From contig JAEUGY010000032.1 of the NCBI GenBank assembly GCA_016794625.1, positions 1 through 64,000 on the forward strand: DNA of 64,000 nt, in the 5' to 3' direction. Source of the DNA: Opitutaceae bacterium. GTDB taxonomy: Bacteria > Verrucomicrobiota > Verrucomicrobiia > Opitutales > Opitutaceae. The notes under the pieces were generated by a model. The model was not told where the DNA came from, did no database searches, and worked only from the letters and a program-made list of their open reading frames with translations. Position 1 is the first letter of the stretch; the number at the start of each line of letters is the position of its first letter. Shown piece by piece: positions 57,106-64,000 of this stretch. A program made the translations under genes and the position numbers.

Positions 57106-60100
57106 TTAGTGAAAGTCGTGTGAGGCCTGCGCGGGCAGGAGGTCGACGACCAGGGCGGAGATGGTTTCCGCCTGGACGTGGACAACGCCCTCGCGGTGCT
57201 GGAGTTTGCCGGTGATGCGCAACGCAGGCTCCTGGTTGATGACCAGGCGGTACTGTTCGAACCAGCGTGGACGGACCACGACATTGGCGATGCCTGTTTC
57301 ATCCTCGAGACTGACAAAAACAAATCCCTTGGCGGTACCGGGCCGCTGGCGGCAGATGACGGATCCGGCGACAGTGACACGTTCACCGTCGCGACCCAAA
57401 GCCAGATCAGCGGCCCGCCAGACGTCGGGCAGCGTGGTCCGGATACGGGCCATCGGATGGGCGCCATTGGTCAGGGAGAGGCCGGAAAAGTCAGCCTGCT
57501 GGCGCTCGGCGAGCGACATACGGGGCAGAGGTGATTCGGCGCGCACCGCGTCTCCATCGAAAGCGAGAAACAGCGATTCTTCGACTGACCATGCCGCCTC
57601 GACTTGCCAGAGGGCGGCGCGGCGATGATCCGAGAGGGCATTCAGTGCGCCGACCGCCGCGAGCGCCCGTCGCTCGGTGGCGTTGAACGGGGCGCGGGCG
57701 AGAAAGTCGTCGAGTGACCGAAAGGGGGCGTCGCGCCGGAGGGCAAGAAATGTGTCCACGGCGGACCTTCTTACGCCCTTTACATAGTTCAGTCCGATGC
57801 GAAGCGTGGTCAGATCCTCGACCGTGCAGGACCAGTCGGACTCAACCGCGCAGACCGGCTTCACCCGGACGCCGTGACGGCGGGCGTCCTGCACCAAGGT
57901 TGCCGGCGAATAGAAGCCCATTGGCTGATGGTTGAGGAGACAGGCGCAGAACACGGCCGGTTGATGGACCTTGAGCCAGGTGCTCGCGTAGGCAATCAGG
58001 GCAAAGCTCAACGCATGGGACTCGGGAAATCCGTAGAGGGCGAAAGAGCAGGCGGTGTCGATGACCTTGTCCGCCACCACCGGCGCATGCCCGCGGGCCT
58101 GCAAGGCGAGCCGCAGTTTGATCAAGACGCGTTCCAGGCGATCGTTCGAACGATGGAAACCCATGCCTCGGCGGAGTTCTTCCGCCTCCGATCCGGTGAA
58201 ACCAGCCAGGATCATGGCGACGGCGAGCATCTGTTCCTGAAAGAGCACCACGCCCCGGGTTCGCTCCAGCACGGGTTTGAGCAGATCCGTCAGGGTTTCG
58301 TCGATATAGACATCCGTTTCCAGGCCGGACCGTCTCCGGATCAAAGGATGGACCAGTTTCCCTACGATGGGACCCGGGCGGACGATGGCCACCTGCATCG
58401 CGACATCGTAGAAGTTGTCCGGTTTGAAGCGAGGCAGGGTCGCCATCTGGGCCCGGCTCTCAATCTGAAACACTCCGACCGTGTCAGCGCGGCACATCGC
58501 GTCGAAGGTGGCCCGATCGTCCTGCGGGATCTGATGCAGGGCGGAGGGACCTCCCCGGGCGCCGCTGAGTTTGAGGGCATCCTGCAGGGCGGCCATCATG
58601 CCCAGCCCCAGGAAATCCACTTTTACGATACCCAGGTCCTCGCAGTCGTCCTTGTCCCACTGCACGATGACGCGTCCAGGCATGCTGGCCGGTTCAAGCG
58701 GCACGACACCATCGAGATCACCGGCGCAAATGACCATGCCGCCCGAGTGCTGCCCGAGGTGACGCGGCAGCCCTTTCATCCGGTGGTAGACCCGGGTCAG
58801 GGCGGGGAGACGCGGGTGGGACCGGGCCAGTCCCGACATGGCCATCTGATCCTCCATCTTGACGGTCTGGGGGAAGTCGCCGTGGGCGAAGAGACTGGAG
58901 AAGCGATCGAGGACATCGTCGGGCAATCCGAGAACTTTACCCAGTTCGCGGGCCGTGCTGCGTCCCCGGTAGGTGATGACATTCGCCGTCATGGCCGCAC
59001 CGCGAGGGGCGTAGCGACGATAGACTTCCTGAATGACGGATTCGCGCAGTTCGCCGCTGGGCAGATCAAGATCAATGTCCGGCCACGAGGGATGCCCATC
59101 GAGCCCGACGCGTCCCTCGCTCAGGAATCGTTCGAACAGCAGCTTCTGCCGGATGGGGTCGACCGCGGTGATACCGAGCGAGTAACAGACGGCGCTGTTG
59201 GCGGCGCTGCCGCGGCCCTGGACCAGGATTCCCCGTTCGCGTGCCCAGCGGCAAATGTCCCAAACGATCAGAAAGTAGCCGCAAAAGCCGAGCTGGCTGA
59301 TGAGTCTGAGTTCCCGTTCGAGCTGATGGTGGTGCCGATCGGTCAGTTCGAGGAACCGCTCCCGCGCACCCTCCTGGGTCTGACGCCGCAGCCATGACTC
59401 CATGGTTTCCCCGGAAGGCACGGGAAAGGAGGGGAAGGTGTAGCCAAGGTCGCGGAGCGTGAACGACAGACGCCCGGCCAGTTCCACACTGGCGTCAAGG
59501 GCCTCCGGAAGATCGTTGAACAGGGCGCGCATTTCGGCGGGGCTGCGCAGATGACGACCGGAGTTGGGTGCGAGCAGGCGGCCGGCGGCATCGAGCGTGG
59601 TGTGATGACGCAGACAGGTGAAGACGTCCGCGATTTCGCGCGATTCGGGTTTGGCGTAGTCCACCCCGCCGGTCGCAAGCAAGGGCAGACGATGGCGGGC
59701 CGCCAGTGCGATCAGCATGCGCTCCGCACGATTCTCCCCGCGAATGCGGTGTCGTTGAAGTTCAACGTAGAGACGGTCCGGTCCGAACAGGCGTTGCAAA
59801 GTATCGAGGGCGGCTTCGGCCGCCGTCTCTCCGCCGGCAAGCCAGGCGCGGAGGAGGGGACCCTCCAGATCGCCGGTGAGCGCGATCAGGCCGCTGGCGT
59901 AGTTGGCCAGTTCGTCCCAAGAGAGGTAGCATGGACGCTTGCGCTCGTGCGCGTCGGGGAACGGCAATCCCTCCGGCCGATCGGTCAGTTTGGCGGTGGT
60001 GATGAGCCGGCAGAGATTGCGATAGCCTGTGCGGTCCGCGACCAGAACGGGCAGGATGCTGCCATCGGCGAGGGTGAGTTCGCATCCGACCAGCGCACGC

Positions 60101-60288
60101 ACGCCGTGCTCACGACCCGCCCGGTAAAGACGGGGAGCGCCATAGACACCATCGCGGTCGCAGAGGGCAAGAGCGGTCAAACCGAGGTGGGCAGCCTCGG
60201 CGGCCAACTCTTCCGGAAGACTGGCGCCGCGCAGGAAGCTGAAGGCACTGCGGGCGTGCAGTTCAACGTAGCCGGCTGGATCAGTCAT
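57106..60288 (-). CDS. dnaE2: Error-prone DNA polymerase III alpha subunit DnaE2
   Basis: DnaE2 copies across DNA lesions together with ImuA and ImuB. The 1060-residue protein starts with a PHP domain (YVELHARSAFSFLRGAS) and has the polymerase catalytic Asp residues in WPDIDLDLP (about residues 401 and 403), the Pol3 core and a C-terminal OB fold. It lacks the beta-clamp-binding tail features of replicative DnaE. ATG 60288 overlaps the imuB stop by eight bases, so the genes are coupled. It is last in the lexA-imuA-imuB-dnaE2 row and should be induced by DNA damage. Confidence 0.95.
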   Translation of the reverse strand: MTDPAGYVELHARSAFSFLRGASLPEELAAEAAHLGLTALALCDRDGVYGAPRLYRAGREHGVRALVGCELTLADGSILPVLVADRTGYRNLCRLITTAKLTDRPEGLPFPDAHERKRPCYLSWDELANYASGLIALTGDLEGPLLRAWLAGGETAAEAALDTLQRLFGPDRLYVELQRHRIRGENRAERMLIALAARHRLPLLATGGVDYAKPESREIADVFTCLRHHTTLDAAGRLLAPNSGRHLRSPAEMRALFNDLPEALDASVELAGRLSFTLRDLGYTFPSFPVPSGETMESWLRRQTQEGARERFLELTDRHHHQLERELRLISQLGFCGYFLIVWDICRWARERGILVQGRGSAANSAVCYSLGITAVDPIRQKLLFERFLSEGRVGLDGHPSWPDIDLDLPSGELRESVIQEVYRRYAPRGAAMTANVITYRGRSTARELGKVLGLPDDVLDRFSSLFAHGDFPQTVKMEDQMAMSGLARSHPRLPALTRVYHRMKGLPRHLGQHSGGMVICAGDLDGVVPLEPASMPGRVIVQWDKDDCEDLGIVKVDFLGLGMMAALQDALKLSGARGGPSALHQIPQDDRATFDAMCRADTVGVFQIESRAQMATLPRFKPDNFYDVAMQVAIVRPGPIVGKLVHPLIRRRSGLETDVYIDETLTDLLKPVLERTRGVVLFQEQMLAVAMILAGFTGSEAEELRRGMGFHRSNDRLERVLIKLRLALQARGHAPVVADKVIDTACSFALYGFPESHALSFALIAYASTWLKVHQPAVFCACLLNHQPMGFYSPATLVQDARRHGVRVKPVCAVESDWSCTVEDLTTLRIGLNYVKGVRRSAVDTFLALRRDAPFRSLDDFLARAPFNATERRALAAVGALNALSDHRRAALWQVEAAWSVEESLFLAFDGDAVRAESPLPRMSLAERQQADFSGLSLTNGAHPMARIRTTLPDVWRAADLALGRDGERVTVAGSVICRQRPGTAKGFVFVSLEDETGIANVVVRPRWFEQYRLVINQEPALRITGKLQHREGVVHVQAETISALVVDLLPAQASHDFH

Positions 60289-61768
60289 AGACTCCCTCAA
60301 GAAACCAGCCCTCGGCGGTTTCCATGATCCGATAAAGTCCGCCATCGTCGAGCGTGACGTCCCACTCCTCGCGCTGCCAGGTCAGGTCAGGGCGCCACCA
60401 GTCCCCGCTGCCCACCCAAGGGCCGGAGGCGGCGGTGACGGCGCCTTGCACGGTCTCCGTCCAGACATAGACCGGAGCGTCTCCGGTGAGTTCTACCTTC
60501 GCTGGACGTGGAGGACGAAAGCGACGAAGCGGCGGGCCCAAAGGCACACGAACGGCTTCCGGCCGGGGTGGGGGGACCACGGCGGCAGGCGGCTCAAGGG
60601 TGATGGAGTCGGGACGGTGGGTGTCGTCCGGCCGGGGCGTGCCCGTGCGATCCGCGCCGACGATGGCGCTGGTGCGTGCCAGTGTCTCGGCGAAGCCATG
60701 GGGGTCTCGCAGACCCGTCTCAAACAAGCCCTGTTGCCGGACCAGGGTGCGGGCGGGAGTCAGTCCCAGGCTGAAGCCGATCACAGGTGAGGCGGTGTGG
60801 AGCGACTCGATGTGGGTGAAGAGTGTGCGGAAAAGAATGTCGGCCTGGCCGGTGGGCTCGGGCAGTCGCAAGTGGTGCCGGTGGCGGCTTTCGTCAGACA
60901 GCCTCAGTTCGAGGTTCAGATCGGTGGCGGAGAGACCCGCCACCGACAGGTCCGCAGCCAGCCGGTCAAGGCATCGGCGCAGGACGAAGACCAGCGGTTC
61001 GAGGGTTTCGATTTCGTGCTCAAAATCGAGGCTGGCGGTGAAGGTGAGGGCTGGATACGTGCGCCGGATCGGACGGCAGGTCTGCCCGGCGGCGCGTTCC
61101 CAGAGCTCCAGCCCGGGCGGACCCAGCCGGCGGGCCACTTCCACCTTGGGCAGTACGGTCAGATCGCCCAGGGTGCGCACGCCCCACCCGGCCAGCACCG
61201 GAAGCAGCTCCGGCGCCGGTTCCGCGGCCGTGATCGGCAGCCGGTCGAGGAATGCGCGAGGTGATTCGACCACCTTTACCGATGCGGTTTCTCGTGCGGC
61301 ATAGAGTGCGAGCAGCGGCGTGGCGGCGAGCCCGGCGGTGGCGGGCAGGCCCAGGTCAGCGAGACGGCGGACGGCCTCGTGCAGGGCGGAAGCGTGCTGG
61401 CCAACCGGCCGGCCGGCCAGATCGATCGTGCACAGCCCGGGGCCGGTGTCCTCGACGGCCGGAGACAGGGTGAAAGCGACGGAAAGAAGCGCGGCGCTTG
61501 CTTCGGCCTCGGACGAGGCGTCCGGCACGAGAATGACCAGATGGGGACACCGGGCGATGGCGAGAGGTGCGGTGCATCCGAGGTCGACCCCAGCGGAGCG
61601 TGCGGCGGGGGACAACGCGGTGATGCATGCCTTGCGGCGGGCGCCGTCGAGGAGGGCGAAGGCCCCCGTCCGACCCTGCGGGCGGGTACGCAAGAGGGAG
61701 TGCAGGGCGAAATCCGGCACGCGAAGAACGGCAAATGCCGTTCGGGAGGTATCTTCGGCGGAGGACAC
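60281..61768 (-). CDS. imuB: ImuB, inactive Y-family polymerase homologue of the mutasome
   Basis: ImuB is a Y-family-like adaptor that ties DnaE2 to the sliding clamp. The 495-residue protein has the palm/finger layout, but the catalytic acidic positions are changed (for example GLCTIDLAG where active enzymes have paired acidic residues near the SID motif), in line with other ImuB proteins. The C-terminal part is Pro/Arg-rich (PRPEAVRVPLGPPLRRFRPPRP) and may hold the clamp-binding motif. It follows imuA after 12 bases and overlaps dnaE2. Confidence 0.88.
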   Translation of the reverse strand: MSSAEDTSRTAFAVLRVPDFALHSLLRTRPQGRTGAFALLDGARRKACITALSPAARSAGVDLGCTAPLAIARCPHLVILVPDASSEAEASAALLSVAFTLSPAVEDTGPGLCTIDLAGRPVGQHASALHEAVRRLADLGLPATAGLAATPLLALYAARETASVKVVESPRAFLDRLPITAAEPAPELLPVLAGWGVRTLGDLTVLPKVEVARRLGPPGLELWERAAGQTCRPIRRTYPALTFTASLDFEHEIETLEPLVFVLRRCLDRLAADLSVAGLSATDLNLELRLSDESRHRHHLRLPEPTGQADILFRTLFTHIESLHTASPVIGFSLGLTPARTLVRQQGLFETGLRDPHGFAETLARTSAIVGADRTGTPRPDDTHRPDSITLEPPAAVVPPPRPEAVRVPLGPPLRRFRPPRPAKVELTGDAPVYVWTETVQGAVTAASGPWVGSGDWWRPDLTWQREEWDVTLDDGGLYRIMETAEGWFLEGVYD

Positions 61769-61780
61769 GCGAAACGGCGA

Positions 61781-62437
61781 CTAACGGGCGGCAAGAGGAG
61801 GAATCTGGATACGCTGTCGCATGACGATCGGTGCGAGCCGTCCGCAGAGGGCCCCTTGCTCAACGCCCAGGGATCCCAAGGCGTGGGAGCGCGACAGTTC
61901 AATTCGCAACTGGGCGCTGGGCACCATTGCGTGCGGAGTTTCCACCAGCAAAGCGAGACCGGAGGGCTCAACCGCACGTTGCAGACGATACCACTGTGTG
62001 GCGGGAATGCGCCGCAGGGCGCTTTCCGGTGCTCCGCGCAGATCGAGCAGGATCAAGGCGAGGTTGGCGTCGCGTGAAAGCAGGTCCGTTGACTGCAGCG
62101 CGTCATCCAGGGTGCGGGCCCGGACCCAGAGCAGGTGCGCCAGCGTGTCGGCCGGATAGGATCCGGGGTCGAAACCGTCGGAAGAATCAATCAGGGCCAC
62201 CCGGGAGCGCGCTTCCCGCGTCAACGCGAGCAACCGGGCAAAAAGCAAATGTCCACCACAGCTTGGCCCTGAGCAGACCACTTCGGTGATGGCTCCCAGT
62301 GGAAGCCCTCCCGTAATTTCGTCCAGACCCGGCAGCCCGGTGGCCAGGCGACGTCCATGCTGTCTCCCGACCGACGGAAAGCGCTCCGCGAGCAGTTGCC
62401 GCAGCGCGGCGGACGACGAGGAAGACGAGGGGGCCAT
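61781..62437 (-). CDS. imuA: ImuA, RecA-like mutasome protein
   Basis: ImuA is a RecA/SulA-like protein that helps the DnaE2-ImuB mutasome. From ATG 62437 it has 218 residues. The RecA-like core can be followed from LPGLDEITGGLPLGAITEV, but the P-loop reads SGPSCGGHL without the Lys-Thr pair, so ATP binding is doubtful. The Walker-B-like strand is LALILLDLRG. It lies 31 bases after lexA and 12 before imuB. A start at 62497 overlapping lexA is also open. Confidence 0.85.
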   Translation of the reverse strand: MAPSSSSSSAALRQLLAERFPSVGRQHGRRLATGLPGLDEITGGLPLGAITEVVCSGPSCGGHLLFARLLALTREARSRVALIDSSDGFDPGSYPADTLAHLLWVRARTLDDALQSTDLLSRDANLALILLDLRGAPESALRRIPATQWYRLQRAVEPSGLALLVETPHAMVPSAQLRIELSRSHALGSLGVEQGALCGRLAPIVMRQRIQIPPLAAR

Positions 62438-62468
62438 GGATGATTCCGAATTGAACTGCAGTTCGGGC

Positions 62469-63089
62469 TCATGGGTGCACACGCCGGAGCAATCCAATCA
62501 TCACGCCTTGGATGACGAGTTCCTGGGCGGGCAAAAGATCGGGGTAGCGTGGATTCTCCGCCCCGAGGTAGGGTTGCCCGTTCCGAAGGAGAAACCGTTT
62601 CAAGGTGGATTCTCCGTCAATCAGGGCGGCGACAATATCGCGCGGGCGGGGGGCACGGAGGGTCAGGAAAACCACGTCGCCATCCAGGATGGATGCCCCG
62701 GTCATCGAATCGCCCCGAACTTGAAGGGCATAGAGTGAAGCGCCGGGTCGTACGCCCAGTGAGGTGGTGTCGACCGACACGAAGCGCTCCGGTTCCTGGT
62801 CCTTCGCGGTCGGGAGACCGGCGGGTATGGTGCCGAAAAGCGGGACATCCGTCAGGGTTCCACGCCGGGCCGGGGGGAGCGGTGGCAACAAGGCACGTGC
62901 CTTCCCCTCCAGCCGCCGCAGCGCGCCCTTGGCGGTGAGCGCATCCACATGACGTTTTACCCCAAAGGGACTGGCCAGTTTGAAATGTGCCTGGATCTCA
63001 CGCAGCGAGGGGGCCACGCCCTGTTTCTCCAGAGTGGCGTAGATAAAATCGAGGATCTGTTGCTGGCGATCCGTGAGCGTCGACGACAT
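62469..63089 (-). CDS. lexA: SOS repressor LexA
   Basis: LexA represses the SOS genes and cleaves itself when RecA is active. The 206-residue protein has the N-terminal winged helix (LTDRQQQILDFIYATLEKQG and SLREIQAHFKLASPFGVKRHVDAL), the cleavage site A90-G91 (GTIPAGLP), the catalytic Ser S128 (VRGDSMTGASI) and Lys K164 (ESTLKRFLL). It is first in the row with imuA, imuB and dnaE2, so it controls its own cassette. It may be a second lexA specific to the cassette; the window cannot tell. ATG 63089 is preceded by a LexA box. Confidence 0.95.
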   Translation of the reverse strand: MSSTLTDRQQQILDFIYATLEKQGVAPSLREIQAHFKLASPFGVKRHVDALTAKGALRRLEGKARALLPPLPPARRGTLTDVPLFGTIPAGLPTAKDQEPERFVSVDTTSLGVRPGASLYALQVRGDSMTGASILDGDVVFLTLRAPRPRDIVAALIDGESTLKRFLLRNGQPYLGAENPRYPDLLPAQELVIQGVMIGLLRRVHP

Positions 63090-63093
63090 GACG

Positions 63094-63107
63094 TGTACAA
63101 ATGAACA
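63094..63107 (-). promoter_or_regulatory. LexA operator before lexA-imuA-imuB-dnaE2
   Basis: TGTAC-AAAT-GAACA (63094-63107) differs in one base from the published verrucomicrobial LexA motif TGTTC-N4-GAACA. It lies five bases before the lexA start codon, so bound LexA would block initiation or early elongation of the whole cassette. Confidence 0.8.
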
Positions 63108-63398
63108 CTAAAAACGCTTTGGCAAACTTCCCGTCATCCCACGGTGGCCATCCATTGGAACTCCGCTCAGGAACGCGGTTTGGCCGACGAAAAATTTTGC
63201 GCTTGGTTTCTGTGGGTGAAAAGTCCGGACCCACTTGAGTGCGGAGCGGCTTTCGAGGGTAAAACCAGCCTGATTCGACGCTTAAGTCGCTCGGAACCGA
63301 CGATCGCTCCGCAAAAGCGCTTGCCACTCCAGAGGGGGCGTGGAGACTGGCCGCTCTACCTAGCAACCTCGCGGGCTTATGCCCGACTGCTCGCCGTC
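63108..63398. other. Divergent promoter region lexA / Gly-Arg-rich gene
   Basis: No gene is supported here. A small hairpin CGGGC-TTAT-GCCCG (63372-63385) lies just before the plus-strand start and may reduce or set its translation, as no ribosome site is seen. No further LexA box is visible. Confidence 0.4.
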
Positions 63399-64000
63399 AT
63401 GGACGAAACGCCCACACCCGAAAATCCTGTCAAAAAGGATTTCAACAAACTCGATCTGAGCCAGTTACAAGGTTTCAGCTTCGGTACACAATGGTCTCAG
63501 GAAAAAGCTGATCCGAAAGGACGGTCTGGGGGGCGTGATGACGCGGCCCGGCGCGAAGGAGACAGGCGCGACGGCGGATTTGGACCGGGTGGTGGTGGAA
63601 GTCGTGATCGTCGTGGGTTTCGGCGTCCCTTGGGCAGCCCGGGTGAGTCTGCACCGTCCGAAGGCGGTGGCGGTGCGGGAGCGGGCGGTGATGCGCGTCC
63701 CCCGCGTGAGAATCGTCCGGCAGGTCCAGGTGACTTCCGCGGTGGGCCGCGTCGAGAGGGTCCTGCGGGACCGCAGGGCGCCGGCCGCGGTGAGTATCGT
63801 GGCGGAGGTCAGGGTGGTGGGGAGCGGGGCGACTATCGTGGCGGTCCGCGTTTTGGTGGTCAAAGAGACGCGGGGGGCAGGCCGGAGGACCGCGGTCCCT
63901 ATATCAGCCCGCACTTCAATGTTACGTTCTACCCCGAGGATGCGAGTTTCACTGCGCTGGCGAAGACCATCCGAAGCTCATGCCGGACGTTCGAGTTGTT
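63399..64000 (+). CDS. Gly/Arg-rich protein (partial, runs off the right edge)
   Basis: The gene starts at ATG 63399 and is open to the end of the window (200 codons seen). The first 45 residues are polar (KDFNKLDLSQLQGFSFGTQW), followed by about 110 residues dense in Gly and Arg with RGG-like units (DYRGGPRFGGQ, EYRGGGQGGGER), a composition known from RNA-binding and phase-separating proteins. A folded part begins with ISPHFNVTFYPEDASFTALAKT. I do not recognise the family. It is divergent from lexA; the 291-base gap should contain both promoters. Confidence 0.75.
   Translation, partial: MDETPTPENPVKKDFNKLDLSQLQGFSFGTQWSQEKADPKGRSGGRDDAARREGDRRDGGFGPGGGGSRDRRGFRRPLGSPGESAPSEGGGGAGAGGDARPPRENRPAGPGDFRGGPRREGPAGPQGAGRGEYRGGGQGGGERGDYRGGPRFGGQRDAGGRPEDRGPYISPHFNVTFYPEDASFTALAKTIRSSCRTFEL

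Noticed and set aside
1..64000. CRISPR arrays, insertion sequences and rRNA genes
   Set aside because: No regularly spaced repeats, transposase genes or rRNA sequence were recognised in the window.

Overview
The window looks like a chromosome segment from a verrucomicrobium of the Opitutaceae type. The evidence is the long TonB-dependent receptor with the 'VELSPFTVTAE' start typical of that family, lone type II pseudopilin genes, ligand-sensing hybrid histidine kinases, a McsA-McsB-ClpC cluster, high GC, weak Shine-Dalgarno sites and a near-match to the verrucomicrobial LexA box (TGTTC-N4-GAACA). The assignment is by inference, since no rRNA gene is present.

Region 1 (1-5352) is the right end of an integrated mobilisable element. 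It carries a MobF-type relaxase-helicase, a small coupled protein, a broken N-terminal piece of a 2-hydroxycarboxylate transporter and a tyrosine recombinase that sits directly behind the 3' end of a tRNA-Tyr(GUA) gene. The left end is outside the window. Several inverted repeats lie before the relaxase.

Region 2 (5685-24349) is a catabolic locus for rhamnogalacturonan I. It has a secreted PL11 endolyase, a RhaTPQS-type rhamnose ABC importer, a TonB-dependent receptor, two GH43 enzymes, a LacI-type regulator, L-rhamnose mutarotase (RhaM), a Tat-exported PL26/YetA-type exolyase and a CE12-type acetylesterase. Together they cover polymer cleavage, deacetylation, side-chain trimming, outer-membrane uptake, inner-membrane rhamnose import and anomer conversion. 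The cytoplasmic rhamnose pathway is not in the window.

Region 3 (24472-46913) is housekeeping: ribosome hibernation factor, an RluA-type pseudouridine synthase, an M14-like peptidase, gltX, mgsA, a CBS/DRTGG-containing pyrophosphatase, a pseudopilin, a class IV aminotransferase, mcsA-mcsB-clpC, a transglutaminase-like protein, a hybrid histidine kinase with a paired response regulator, lgt, a CNNM-type transporter, gcvT and gcvH.

Region 4 (47029-63107) holds an RND efflux pair, typA, a 1.2 kb non-coding stretch, an HrpB helicase and a lexA-imuA-imuB-dnaE2 SOS mutagenesis cassette with a LexA box. The non-coding stretch is rich in hairpins, ends in a strong minus-strand terminator and has five DnaA-box-like 9-mers at its right side. 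It is the least explained part of the window. A glycine/arginine-rich protein runs off the right edge.
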